DNA from: Zygnema cylindricum
Lineage: Eukaryota > Streptophyta > Zygnematophyceae > Zygnematales > Zygnemataceae
Direction of reading: 5' to 3'
Assembly (NCBI GenBank): GCA_037447655.1
Contig: JBBHKE010001338.1
Location: 151,004 to 194,573, forward strand
Length of the DNA: 43,570 nt
How positions within the stretch are numbered: position 1 is the first letter of the stretch; each line of letters starts with the position of its first letter. This document shows, one piece after another, positions 21,797 to 35,936 of this stretch. The notes beneath the pieces were generated by a model, which did no database searches, had not been told where the DNA came from, and saw only the letters and a list, made by a program, of their open reading frames with translations. A program made the position numbers and the translations under genes.

Positions 21797-24700
21797 CTAA
21801 CCCGAAATAAGCGCTGAGTTGAGGTTTTTTTCCTGTCTAAATGGTTCTATAGGTCCCAATAGAGGTTCCAAAATTTGTCTTACAGCATTGCTTTGAACAC
21901 AAATCTCCTCCAAAACCGCCAATTGGGCTTGTTTCGATTTTTGCTCGTCGGGAAACGCCAATGTCCATCTCCCATCCGCCAGTCTCTTTGTCTTTCCCTG
22001 GGACCCTTGAGAGGAGGCTCCCCCGAGAGTTCCAGCGTCAGGAGAGGGCAATTGAGGGGATCGGATCCGTAGATGTAACCACTTGTTGTGACGCTTGTCG
22101 AGGGACGGCTGAGATACATCACAAGGGTAGACGAAGTGAGTTATGGGGGATTGCGTTAAGAAGGGAGGGGGAGAGAGAGGGGGAGATGGAGATGGAGATG
22201 GTGGGAGAGAGCAAGGAGGAGGGAGAGGAAGAGGGAAGGAGAGAGAGACAAGGAAAGAAGTGCAAAGGAGGGTTAGGGAAAGGGAGACAAGGTAAGTATG
22301 ACCATTCTCTTGACAAAATTAGCTTTCGATGCGGATTACTTCCAGCAGTACACATGCCATAGGTGGACAACAATAACTACACAAACTAAACTTCATGGAA
22401 AACAACATTTCACACGCACACAAACGCAAGAAACTGAGAACAAAAGAAGGGAAATAATGATTTCTTACTCTTGACCCCGCAAGAGGAGCAATTACTCGAA
22501 CCACTGTTTCTCCTGCTTTTGGGAGTGCCTCCGTCAGTAATAGGAAGCCGGAAGAACCGCTGGAGGCCACCATGAGGAGCACCGACTTCTCCTTCCCTCT
22601 CTCGAATGCGACGCGACAAGCCATGGCATCTCCTGGGGCTGCTCCAAAAACAAGACACAACCCAAGACTGTTAGTGTGGCCCACTACATTTCCAAACAAA
22701 GAAGAGAAAATTCTCACTCCTTCAATTTCCTTCTTTTCCAAGTTCAGGCTTCAGCTGGAATCTTTATTATGCTCTTGAAAATGGTGCATATAAGAGGCTA
22801 CAACGTTAATTCCGTCATGTGTATCTTTTACTTAAAAATCACAACACGGTCAAAATAACATTATTTGGAGGGAACAGCAGCTTGCAACTCATCGCCAATC
22901 CTCAATTTAAGTTATCAAATTTAATTTCGCATATACACTAATAACTATTTCTCTAACAGCGACGTTTGCTACTCTGAAATTCCAATTAGAACAATTCCAA
23001 AAAAATTCCATTGTTTGTTTACCATGCATTCTGCTACCCACCATTCTGGACAAACCACCTTTCTCATTTTCTTTCATTCTCTTTTAGCATGTGATCTTTT
23101 CTATTTTTTCACAATTATTGTCATCAACATCACCATTTCATAAGTTTTCATAAATACATAAGTTCTTCCTAAGAAATTTAGAAAGTTAATTTAGATTCAA
23201 CACGACTTCCCTTCTATTGCATTTGTCGAAGGTTGGAAAATTCCCCATTAAAAACCCACTTCAACATGCTTAAAAAACGGAATATTGAACCTATTCTGTG
23301 GGTTTTGAAAATTCTGAACATGGATTGAATGGGGTCTCATGACTGTACATGACACAGTCTATATTGGAGGAGGGGATATCATACATTTCTAGTTCAAATT
23401 TTACAAGGTAAAATGGGAGCTAAATCGATCACATTCTATTTAGTGAAATCAAATTAAAAAACTTCTAACATGTCCCCACTCCTTTTCCCGCATGTTAGAA
23501 CCATTGTACACAGCATTGGCCTCGATAAAGACTGTCGAAAATTACTCACATTACAATCGAATAAACATAAATTACATGACCAGTTTTTGTACCGGATGAC
23601 CTTACAAAAACGTGAGTAAATTTCAGTACTAAAATTTCCATATCAGACTAAAGAATATGGTTTACGTGAACATATCTAATGCCTCTTTCTACTGGAGGAG
23701 AATCCACTTGCATATGCAGTGGGGAAAATTTGCAGACCATCATCCTTAAAAAACATTAAAACAAGGGAGAGAAAACTCTTAGCTGCATCATTACTTACTC
23801 AATGGAAGTTCTGTGCCCTCTTGTACAGATACTAAATTGACTCCTTTTCGTCCTGTTCTTTCCCCTGGCGATGGAGGTTTTGCTTGTCCTAAGGGAGGGT
23901 TTTCTGGCACAGGACCTTCCAGCAACAAGGTCCTCATTTGATGAAGCGCCACAAAAACCTACAGATAGACCAAGAGCTTGGGAAAATAATAATAAGCAAA
24001 CAGCCTTTGAGATAAATATGCGAGGGAGGATTATGAACAACAACATGCCTTTCTAAGATATAATGCCTTCTGACAAACAAAAAAGAAAAAAAGAACCTTG
24101 ATCTGAGAATGAATAGAGAAAGAATGAAGCTTGAAGCTACAGGAAACAAATAACTTCCACTTTGTTGGGTATCAAATTTCACCCAGGAACACAAAAAAAT
24201 TGAATGCGATAGGCTTGACAACTCACCAAAAGTGAAAAAACTAATGCAAAAAAGTAAAGGTCGAAACAACCAAACAGAGCAGAGATAACAAACAAACAGC
24301 TTACAAAACCCTATAAAAGTAGACAGAAAATAGAATGAAAGGACAGAAAAGTTTTAAGCAAGAAAAGAATGGCTTTAATACCTTGACGGACTTCCGCATA
24401 CGTTCCCCTAGTGCAACTGAAGAGGTTTCCCCTGCAATTTGTATATTACAAAACCTCCTTAAATTCACACGGCATAGGAAAAAAAATAGGTTTCAAATGA
24501 ATTGACATATCCAATTTATAACACAACATAAACATTTGTACTGGTTTGAAAACATACTTTCTCTCACAAAGACAGTGACGTTTATGGTTTATATAATACC
24601 ATCTGTGCTGTCTAAAACTAGCAACCAAAATGAGGGCGGTCTCGGTAGAATAAAAAAACCGACATGAAAGTTTTGAATTGGGTACCAAAGCTGTGAACAT

Positions 24701-27700
24701 TACACCTAAATGTGTGGTTAAGAATCACCTTCAGGAATCAAAGTGGTTGAACTAGGCATTAGAACATACGACGAGTCCTTCTGAAGAGAGGGCATCTCAA
24801 GGGCTGTCAAACACCCAAAAACAAAAACAATCAGAAACCAAATACAAGTCAATCAGATGCTTCTCCACAATTTTTCTTATCATGTGAAATCAAAATTTTC
24901 TGATTGAATAGATTGATCCCAGGACAAGTGCTTAGAAAGTGCTCCTGCTGAAAAAAAAGGTAGAACTTCAACTGAAGGTGTAGTAGAGTTACTGTTGTTA
25001 TAGGAATATTCCATATATTCTTTCTTCAGAGTTTGGGGGACAGATAAACTCAGCATTAGCAAGTTGCTGAATTCTATCCACATTCTTCCAGATGGTAAAA
25101 GTTTTGGCATTTAGAATGTCATAACTGGATGAATTTTTTTTAGTAACTGAACAAAGAAGATTATCCTTGATGCCTACCTAAGGAGATCTAAAACACACTA
25201 AATCTGAATCTAAATCTAGATCTAGAACTTTTTCACTGCTTACTACCACTAGTGTAACTCCTCCAAGTTTGTAATTGATTTTCCATTAGCTACCCACAAA
25301 AATATGGTACAATTCAATTCTCCAGCGCCAGATATGCACTACAAGGAACAGATTTTCCTAATATACTTTCCATCTGATGTATTCAGTTCATAAATATTGT
25401 GGACCAATGTGTGTCCTGATGGTCATTACAGCAGCCAAGCCCTAAAAATGGTCAGTTATCCCACCTTTTCTGCAAGTTTTCCATTCGTCAGTGATGGCCA
25501 AGGGTAACAAATCACACCAACAGTCCACCAGTTCTGAACCGAGGTCCTCCTGTGCCGCACGATAGGCACTCTGTATGTTCCATTAAAAAGGAAAACCATT
25601 AAGAAGCTACAAATGGCATGAAAGAAAGAGGGGAAAAGGAGGAAACGGTCCAAACAATTTCGAACAAAAACTTGGAAGGCAAACTAATCTGAAGACAGGA
25701 GCTGCGGGAAATACTCTTAATATCATAAGCTTGACGGATTGGCAGCAGTTTCGTGCTCATTTCAAACATGTGCTCAACAGTGCACCATTCATCACTATTA
25801 GAGTTAATAACTGTCATTTCGTCACGAGTTTGTTTGACCCAAAATCATAAGATAGTGTTTGTCACACTGACAGCCCAAAATGAGAAGCATCAGTAAACCA
25901 TGAATTAGTGTTGTTACCACTAATACCGCTTTAACAATTCACTAACTCTAATAGCGATGAAAGGCGTACCCTCCTCAAGCTCTCAACAGACTGTTAAAAA
26001 ATTTACTGCACAAAAACGTTCTCAAGAAAGACTTGGCTATACCCAAGCTCCTGACTTGAACCAGCAATATAAATTACCATCCAGTCACCATCATAGTAAA
26101 CAAAACTACAATAAACTGGTCATTTGTTATCCCGTTGTGCAAAAGTATTTATCAAGTGAGGAATATGGAATGCTGGAAGGAGAGACACAAAAAAGAAAAC
26201 TAAAACAACATATTAACAGTCGAGGAAACAGTGGAGGAAAAAATGGAGGGAACAGTCAAACTAACATTAAGAAGTTTGAGTCGCCCAGGACTAAGTTTAT
26301 GTTCCTGGTGTGGAAGAAGTTGCCGCAATAACCATCCAACATGCCAGAAGGCCTCTGCACAAGGTGGCGGTCTTCTACAAAGTAGAACCATCAATGTGTC
26401 CAAAACCTGGTCCCTCATCCCAACCAGTTTTCCCAGAAATGCCCACACAAATTCGTCAAACAAAGACCAGAGTCCAGCCATCCTTGAGTACCTCTCCTCC
26501 TCCCCCTCCTTCAAGCCCCTCTCCCTTTAAATCAATCAGCCCTCGTCTGCTCCTTCCCTCCCTCCCCTCTTTATTTCTCCCCCTCTACCTCTCTCTCCTC
26601 CCCTCAATCTCCCTCTCTCATAATTCTTAAGGGAGCAGAGTGAGGGCATATAATCCAGCTTTAATTCAAACTTCTACTGAAATAAATGTGGTAAAAACTC
26701 GCATCTTACTTGATAATGTTTTAATTGAATATGTATAATGGCCTCACTTTTCCCCACTTTAGCACTGCATTCCCTCGTCCTCTACTCAGCTATTTTTTTC
26801 CCCTCCCATTTTTTTTCATTATCAGGGAAGAGAGTGAGGGCCACACCTGCCTTCGATTCCGAGTTAGATCTGCATGAAGTTCTTTTCCTCCAACCTGTCC
26901 ACACTTGCATTTACTCTGTTAAGAAAAAAACTCCCAATCAATAAGACATACAATTCTTAGAACCAGCATCGACAGTACTCATCCCTCTTTTTTTCACTAA
27001 TAGAAGCCAAGAAGAGTTAGTCCTCAAACATTTAATGGGGACTGAAATTGCACAAGTGTTTCATCAATCTCGCAAACACTTTACCTCACTTCAGACCTGT
27101 CAGTGAGCCCTATTTTGGCAGATCTCAAGTAAGAAAAGGATAAAGCAAAGAAAAAGAAAAAGAGCACTCCATTACCTGCCTTGTGACACCATTCCGCCAA
27201 GGATTCTTCCAACCATTTAATTTCTCTGCTGTACCACAGGTGCAATTTCCACTATCTTTTTTTTCATCAAGACCAGCTGCTTGCCTTACAGCTGGTAAAC
27301 CTTCATCTGGGCCACCATCCAAATGTAGTCTCTGTTTCATATCCAAAACATAACAAACCGGATGGTCAGCAAATGCTTCACAAATGTACTTATCTTAACC
27401 ATTTTTTTGCTATCTCAAAAAAAGCTTCCTGCCAGATACCATACCAATGTCAGATGTTTAGAATTTAATGCTTTACACATTTGTCAAGTCCTAAGCCATG
27501 GACAAGAATTGGCACCTTCAGTTCTTCAAGATCTTCCAATGTCACTCCATGTCTTAACTCAAAATCCTCATCCGCTTTGTCAGCTGGTACAGACAGTAAT
27601 TCACGCAGCTCCTCGTCTGATTTGCTGCTTATTAAAGCTTGCTGCAACCAGTCAAACGGACCCAAACTTTAGGGTTCTTTGTCAATATAAGATATATGAG

Positions 27701-30700
27701 GTTTGAATGTAAGAGCATACGAGGAACAGACCCTGAAAGTATCTTTGCTGCACAAAAGCTGATGTTAATTTGCATCATCGCAAAAAAACTGTCAAAAATT
27801 CCACCAATCCAGTCCAAGAACACCATCTATAAATCTGCAGAAAGACAACTATTTCGTTAAAAATACATCACTACTATTGCTGCTACATAAACAGCAAGTA
27901 AAGACGGGGACTAAATGCAGATAGAACAAAAAAGACAAGGAACTTCAACTTTCAATTGGCAAAAATATGCACTGGTACCTTCTAAAACCACAAACTGCAT
28001 TGCTGACATCCAGAAAACAGTATGAGTGACAGATAAAAGCTTACCAGAAGCAATTGTTTGTGCCGTTTTCGCCGTGGAAGAACTCCTAATGTGTCCAAAA
28101 GTGAATCATCTATAGCTGCAATAGCCATGGCAACACTATTTATTTTACTTTATGCTCACTTGAAACTCAACCTGAGAACCAAGAACCTCAGCAATCAAGT
28201 AATCCTCATCGAAAACTTACCGATGGACGCTTCAATATTTAAACCAAAAACGGACAAGAGCAAAAGGGTATCAGAAAAAGTAAATAGGTTAATTAAACAA
28301 CTTGCCAGAGGATGGTAACACACTCCTCAAAACACAGAACATGGAGTATAGAGGGACCATTTTATTTGAAAAATGTTTCTGCCGCAGATCTCCATCGCTG
28401 AAAGCACTAAATCTACATCTTAAAAATCATCGACGAACATAAACCTAGGATTTATTACTGCTGCAAACATCTGGCACTGAATAAGTGCAAATAGCTCACC
28501 TTTATTTTGTAAAAGCGCAATGAGTATACAGAGTGAAGCCATAACCCATCTTTCATTACTGCATAGTAAGTACAACAATAGCATTTCCCTGCACCCAAAC
28601 ATTTCCCAACATGTGTCGGAGTCTCTAACAGCTGTCATTCATTACAGAATCCCAACAGAAGCAAAAATACTTGTCAGCCCGTCACTGATCATTTCCATAA
28701 CACACAAAACCGTTAACAGAAAGTTCCCAAAATACGTGTTGCACATCTTGGAAACAGAGACAAAGGCTAATGAACAACCGGGAAAACCCGGCAATTTTTG
28801 GTTTTAATAAAATATGTTGCTTACCATGTATTAGCTGACGGATCGAGTTCCAGACCTATACTATCTGAATCCATGCGGACGCTGTTTGTGGAATTTTCAC
28901 TCTCCCCTTTAGAAGTTGCTTGATTTCTTTCATGACCAGGACGTTGTTGAGGATCTGATTCAAGGTTTTTAGTTTCACCGTTGTCTCTCCCATCTAAGGA
29001 AAGCCCATTCCTAGAGCGTGGAGCTGTTTGAGCAAAGAATTGATCTCGGGAAGCTTTGGCTATGGCTTTGGTAGATGTTTCTTCTTTTGTGGGTGACAGA
29101 ATATCAGTGATGATAGAATCGAGGAGAGGTTTGTAAGTAAAGATATGAAGAACTCGGGATAGAAGGTACATCGCTGCAAGGGGGGAGACACGGTCCGCCT
29201 GCAGACAGCAAAAAACCCACAAAGATTACATAGAGATATGAAAATAGGATAGTCGCATCAACTAATGTGGACAGTACACACAAAATAGAATAGTCTGCAC
29301 AGTAATCTTGTAATTAGATTGATATAATAGGTGGTGAAGTGATCTTCACAATCAATCAGTCTTCGGGTTTTTTAGGATCCTGCAAGTCCATTTACTACCG
29401 TCTGTATTTCACTTAGGAGATAACTCCTCTAACCAATACCCCACTACTGCATTGCGAGTCCCACCTCATCTTCTACATATTGCAACACAATTACAAAATC
29501 TGTAATTGATGATTGGTCCAAAATTGCAATAATAATCATATAGTCCAAAATTAGATATGGTAAAAATGATGTATCACCAACAACCAGTACATCACGATGT
29601 ACCCTAAAGTATAGAATGATACTTTACGAGTCAGTATGACTATGACCTTTTTGTATGTCCGAAAAAATGATGAACTTCCCAAGTGAACATCATTGGGCCA
29701 ACACTTCCAAGTACGTCAAAAACACATAAGAAAATTGACCAGAGCATCTATGACAGCATGGACTGACATCGTCACCAATGCCAAAATCGGCTAAAAAACA
29801 TGTACTGACTCGAAAACCTTAGATTTCAATGTCGCAATTTATTGTACTTTTGATATAGAGCAGATATGTCAGTAGTTATATTATCAAGAGTATAAATTGT
29901 TTATCAGGGCCCCCTGAAAACCTGCATCCTATACCAAAAAATAGGTATCGATGTGCAACCTTTCTTTACATCCGATGATAATCAATGATTCAACCTGGCA
30001 TATGCTCCTCCTCCTTTAACATTTCTTTTTCTCTACCTCCTGGAGAGCACAGCGTACTTAATATGCTGTGGGCTAAATCTTTACAAAAACACCATCAGTG
30101 GCAATCACTACCTTCATTCCCATTCAAAAACCAGGCTAATGCGGCTCCCGTGTCTTCCAATTTTCATGCAAACTGGATCATGATCGAGACAACCAAAGAC
30201 CTTTCTTGCTTTTCATTCTTACTTGAAGGAACTTAATTTGCTCTGCTTTTGGATCCTGTTTACACTACATTACGGCAACTATCCTTCCAATAATTACCTT
30301 CCACAGTGGCTCCATCCAGTTGGGTTACTCCTCAATCCTAAACCTTCAAGGATGCTACTGAGAATGCTACTCTGATTATCCAAACCAATCATACGTTAAA
30401 ATCTTGCATTAACTTCATTTCTATAACTATTGCCGCAACGTGCACTGTTCAGACAGCAAACTAACAGTAGAAAAAATTTCGGTGGGAAATCGAAAGGTCC
30501 TTGATTCTTTAGATAAGCAATTGGCATAAATTGTTTTTGTGGCAATACGCTACAGGGGAATTGCTGTGGGAAGGCATACTGGTAACCACATAAACTCCCC
30601 AACCCCTACAAAAGGTGCACTCTCTCGCATAACAAAATTCCCAGTTTCTTGTCCTTCAATCTAGAACGAACTCTAGATTCTCACCTAAAAGCAAGCTTAA

Positions 30701-33700
30701 AACAAAGTACCAACAATCTGGCTGTAAAACACTTGTTATAGCGGAATACAGAATCTGAAGAGAAGGTAGTGGACAGATAGTCTTTTTTGGCATCTAACAT
30801 GGCATGGACCAAACTAGTTTCTAGTAATACTTATCAAAGAAGTTTGTTTATATTTGTTGATCCAGTTTTCGAGGAGTATCAATATTCAATACATTTGACA
30901 TGATACACAGAAATCCCAATAATTACAATGAATTGATAATGATATGGAAAATTTGTCGATAAAAGAACATTTGAAAGATTGGGAGAGACAACCCGTTCTT
31001 TTGACTTTACACATACTCCACATATGCAACATAAAAGATATCTACAACAACCGCAACATCAATACCTTTGGCAAGTTCAATTAATTATAGATTCTCCCTC
31101 ACTGATATCAGCAAGTTGAAAGTATAAGCATCTTTACTATTTTATATTAGCCTGACAATATTGCAGAGGGAAGCATAGTTGTCTCAGTATGCATTACATT
31201 TGCGGTATTCACAAAACTTCTGTGATAAAAACATGACAAAAACATGTACGGTATTTTGTTTCGACAGCTTTCCGACAGCATCTGACATCATCGAAATCTG
31301 CTTTCCAAACATGACTTCCGATGATGAACTACAGCTGTCGGGTTCTGACGCGCATAACTGCAACTTTTGTCTGCCGCTACGCTCGAAAACAGTGAAAAAA
31401 CCACACAAATCGCGGCCACCAGACATTTTGTTTTTTTTCCGATTGATGGTATGGTTCGTACCTCTTTGTATATTTTATCATTGAAGTTCAGTGTAAATAC
31501 AAATGACAAGCAATTTACATTGTGGGATATTCAAGAACAGCCCAGATATCCCTCACAAGTGAAATGAAACATGAAGTGTAATAGCCATCTAGCAGCAACG
31601 TCAGGAAAAAATCCTGTGGGAATTGCCAACTCAATCCATAAAAGGCATCCATAAGAGGTGGGTGCAGGCTAGTTTAAACATTACAGGCAAACGTAAACTC
31701 ACACTCAGTGGGGATGACTCCTCTGCTGGAGCCAAAGACTGCAATAGCAGGCCCCTAACTAAAATTTTGTGCAAATGTTTCGCCATCACTTCACTAAGTT
31801 CCGGTATTCCGGAATTTAGGACATCGTTGCAGTAATACAATAAATCACCGACTTCAGCAATGCCAGATTCTAATCTTCCAGTGGCAGAAGCTGCACCATC
31901 ATTCCTGCATTCGCAACCATCACGGATGATGATGAACAATGTAAGAGAAAAGCCCTCTCTACCATTCCAAGTATCCCAGTGCATTTATGACAATGTGACT
32001 GTCAAATCCAATTGGACAAAGACCAGGAACATACTTTGCTCTCTCTGCACATAGCAGGAGCCAAATTGTTGCTTCATACGCATACAAAAAAAGGAAAAGC
32101 CTCAATGTAAAAATCAGCATTAAACGCTACAGCAGCCCTTGGAGCAAAAAACAGTCCTGCTGTGATCTCCCGCATATAGTGTTATTCAATCAGGGATTTA
32201 ACACCGGACAGCTAACCTATGTCATTTCACCGCCAGTATGGAAAGAGTCTCAATGCACATATGGTGAATATCCATCAGAATACAACCAGCATGTAAGCTC
32301 TAGTCAGTGCATATTCTGGTTGCAACGAGTCCATCATCTACTCCTATTTCCCAAAAAAAATATTTGTTTCCAAAAATATTCAGGATGAGATATGTTACAG
32401 GCCCCGAACATGTATTTCATGGTTTGACTACTAAACAAGGATGAAATGAACGGGTAGAGTTCTACTTTCATACTTTTATTCGTCCTCTTTGTCTTTCCAC
32501 TGATATAAACCATTTACGTTTAACAGAACTGACATTATTTTGAAAGCATTTTACCCTCATCTGTCTAACAGTGAGTTGAACTCGAGTGATATGTGGAACA
32601 TTTTGGCTACACAGAAAACTCCCTAATATTGGTATTTCACTTTAACATTTGAATGTTTTTCAATAACTTTTCCCTTTTCACGTCTTAAATACTTGGTGAG
32701 TACACCACTCATCATTATTAGTGTAAATGCGCAATTATAATTAATAACACTAATTAGGGTTTAGTTTTTCTTTAAATTGGGGTTATTAAACTATTTTATA
32801 ATTTGGGCCAGAAACATGCGACCAAATTAGTGTCACGAGAAGTCAGCCACTAAGATCACTAAAGAAGAAAAAGAACGAGGTGCAACATGGAACAAAAATA
32901 CTCACATAGCTGCGTCATTCACAAGACTATCTAGCTTGCATGTCTGTTGCCGGACAAATACAGCCAGATCCTCAAAGTATTGAACAGGCCCCTTGCTCAC
33001 AACAAATTTTTGCAGATCGTCGTGTGGCACTGCAAATCCAACCCAACAGGTCAAACTTCATCAGTCATTGCCACAAAGTTCTGCCGCAAAAAGCTCAGGC
33101 CACACAGTCTACTTGAATAGGATGATAAACTCGAAAATTGAACACCCGTTGAAAAAAAAATAAAAAAAATCCCCTACTCCATAAAATTCTGCATTACTGC
33201 CATGTTCTGCAGGTGCCGCATTATTTCAAGTCATATTAAGATCAAAATGCCAGCTTCCACATGAGAAAAATAAGAAGAAGGAGAAGAAGTTTCATCAAGT
33301 GAAGCGGAGGTCGCTGTGTAAGTTTACAGAGAGGCAACAAAACAATTAATGTAGCCCAAGAAATCAAATGTCAAACTTACCATTATACACATTGAGAGTA
33401 AGTGTCCTGACGGCAATTCTCACCATTCCCTCCTCATGATGGAAGAACTTGATGGCTTCAGAATAAAGAGGAAACTTTTTCACTCCATCCTGATCACAAA
33501 GTTGCAAGCACGAGTCTGGTTGGACAGCTTAGACTCATTGAAGTAAAAAAAAAAACATAACTTTTACAACAGTTGGCCAGCAAACAAGAAAGATATCGAA
33601 GACCAAAAACAATGATGTCTTACATTTCGATCAAGCTATTGCTACAATTTCTTTAGTCCCTCACTGCAGTCAACTGCCATGACTCAACCATACGAAATTT

Positions 33701-35936
33701 GCATTTCCAGTTGGCAGGTCTCAGAACTACCTCGTCCTCTGTTATGAAGCACGTGACTAGGCCCGTGTCAAGTTTCATACTGATAGTTCTGAATCCATCA
33801 CCCAGAGTGACCACATATGCGGTTCTCAGAATTTGGTTACATTATGATGCCTAGTATACATGCTTGGCTGCAAAGAGAATCTCTTTGGAAAAGTAAGTGC
33901 TTCAAGTTTTTTGTAGGAAAACTGCAGCAAACCGACTAAGGAGCAGCCTGTTTCTTCCATTAACTGTTCAAAATACATGAAGCAATATTTTGTAAACTTA
34001 TTATTTAAGACAAATGCATTTTCTTGTAGAAAGCTAAACAGAAAAAAAGCACCATGAAATGGACGCAAACTGCAATGTTAGGACACAAGCTTTAGCACCG
34101 ATAGCTACAAAGGATGGCAAAGGATCAATCAAACCTAAGGAATGAGATGTAATATGCCAGCAACTCCTCATCTTTGAAGTCGAAGGGGTAAGAAATGATG
34201 TTGTTTATGTACTCCTTGCTGAACATATAGTCTGGAAAATGAACAAGCTTGTATCTTCTCAGCAAGACACAGCCCTGACAGCTTCATTTACAGTTGCTAC
34301 GTGAATGAAATGTTCAGCTAAAATGAATGCTGCACTCTAAAGAATTGTATGACATAACTTAACAAGACTAGACGCTGTCATTTCTTTACCACCACTTCAG
34401 GCAATGCCCTATACCACTCGCCGTTGTTGGAGTCTATTTCATCTCTCAAGGTCGTTTATCTCACTGTGCCCTTGTCCCATTTTTTACATGGCATGACAAT
34501 AAAAAATAAAAAAAAATTAATTCATTAAAATTTACATTTCAATTGGGTCATTTAATAAAAAAAATCAGCAATTTTGCAATGAGTAAACAATGCACATTAC
34601 TCTACCAGTAATCGACAGTTATAGCTTCCCCTTTAGGAAATAACTTCCCTACTATTCTATAGTAATGAGAGGTTAGCTTCCCCTCTGTACGGCGAGCTAA
34701 GACAACTCCAGCTGAGTACTTCTACATTTGAATCCCTTCGCCACTACATCGACCATCGCTATTAGAGTTAGTGAAATATTATCAATAACACTTCAATAGA
34801 ATTAACTAGACTAACACGTGGCTCATTGTGCGCCACTTATTGAAAAAGCGTTATTAAGACTAATTTATGGTCAAAAAAATACTCACCCGAGAGTGATTAA
34901 TTCCAATAGCAATGGGCAGTGTAGCAGTTTTAATAAATTCATCACTTACATATAGCAGTTTTATTCCGTAAATTCTGAATCATGATATTCAATGTTTGCA
35001 ACAGTTGCACAGCCACTCCACCAGAGCTGCTTTCGTCACACTTCAAAATGCGAAGAAAGTGCGCCAGGACACGGTTGTCCACAAAATACCTGTTGGCCAT
35101 CCAAATTAATCATAGAAATGTAATAAGAACTAAGTTGACACCAAGTCGATAATACCACTTCGAAAAACCACTAACAATAGAATTGATTTCATGTCTTTCG
35201 ATAATAAAATACACCGCCCAATATTTTTTTACAATTTCAAGTAAAAAATAGAAAAACACAAGTCTTGTCACATCAAAGAACAAGAACAATAGAGCAACCT
35301 AACATGACTTACTCAAAGAAAAGTTGGTCATGTTGGTCTCCCCATATCATCAGCTCCGCAATCGATCGCAATGTTTCCACAACAACATCCTGTATCCCAT
35401 TAATCACCAATCAGGAAAACTTGTGCAAAACACGCCAGAAAATAGGGCAGCAGAAATCCAAGAAAGCTCAAAATCAATTTCACTAAGTAAGGAGTTAAAA
35501 TCATTGACAGGCACTCTTTTTCTCTTGCCAATCCTTTAGTTGTGTAAATCACCTTGTTGGTATCATTAATAACTGGATACTTGTGAAGCTGGTCATTGAG
35601 GTGTCTGGAGAAGCCCGCCAAGAGATAAAATGAGAAACACTTGAGAAAATGTAACATAAAACAAAAATTCCTTTCATCTATTCAAGCATGTTCAAGTCTA
35701 TAATCGTTTGTATATTTTCAAATTCCATAAAAAAACACCATTTTACGGCCGCCCTATGTGTTTCAATTAAGGCATGTTGTAACACATAACATTTCTTGCT
35801 GAAGCACTAAAGTTTATGCGTCTGCTCAACTTGTTTTGGAAAATGATAAATCAAAGGATCCACCAGGTCTTAACACGTGACTATACCTAAGTTCCTCCAG
35901 TGAGAAACGCTCTCGTGTTCGGAAAATGCTCCACAT
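21797..35936 (-). CDS. TT9: GFS9/TT9, CLEC16A-family protein (FPL domain), 21 exons
   Basis: Plant CLEC16A homologue; Arabidopsis GFS9/TT9 is a peripheral membrane protein of the Golgi region needed for vacuolar trafficking and seed-coat pigment deposition (established). Exons, minus strand: 35936-35887, 35604-35553, 35389-35313, 35089-34950, 34231-34135, 33788-33731, 33489-33381, 33029-32906, 31904-31703, 29198-28825, 28588-28500, 28115-28045, 27641-27477, 27331-27176, 26406-26266, 25570-25465, 24803-24729, 24431-24382, 23958-23799, 22638-22469, 22108-21797. They sum to 2778 nt with all phases closing: 925 aa. It opens [17 protein letters not shown] as in TT9. The FPL domain (about 30-190) shows [29 protein letters not shown] and [14 protein letters not shown]. 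Later blocks: [59 protein letters not shown] and [10 protein letters not shown]. Residues 340-425 are a polar, poorly conserved linker. The exon 13 donor (GTAAAG at 27476) is the least certain border. The gene ends in tandem TAG stops. Confidence 0.94.
22109..22468. other. TT9 intron 20 with GGGAGAGA purine tract
   Basis: Between the last two TT9 exons; 22160-22265 is a degenerate GGAGA/GGGAGAG tract on the plus strand. Frames here are shadows. Confidence 0.7.
25780..25969. mobile_element. MITE in TT9 intron 15
   Basis: Left GTGCACCATTCATCACTATT then AGAGTTAAT; right inverse GTACGCCTTTCATCGCTATT then AGAGTTAGT. About 190 bp with inverted termini, belonging with the ATCGCTATTAG set. It lies wholly inside the intron 25571-26265. 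Confidence 0.75.
29199..31702 (-). other. TT9 intron 9, the longest intron (2.5 kb)
   Basis: Bounded by AGT|GTGAGT and CTGCAG|GCG. No embedded gene, RNA gene or clear element was recognised. Confidence 0.6.
32701..32730. mobile_element. Solo MITE-like terminus in TT9 intron 8
   Basis: TACACCACTCATCATTATTA then GTGTAAATG resembles one end of the MITE set, but no inverse partner was found within the intron (31905-32905). Probably a truncated copy. Confidence 0.35.
34744..34924. mobile_element. MITE in TT9 intron 4
   Basis: Left CTACATCGACCATCGCTATT (then AGAGTTAGTG), right inverse CTACACTGCCCATTGCTATT (then GGAATTAATC): 181 bp. It links the CTACACTGCCCAT type (16456) with the ATCGCTATTAG type (25780). 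Confidence 0.75.
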
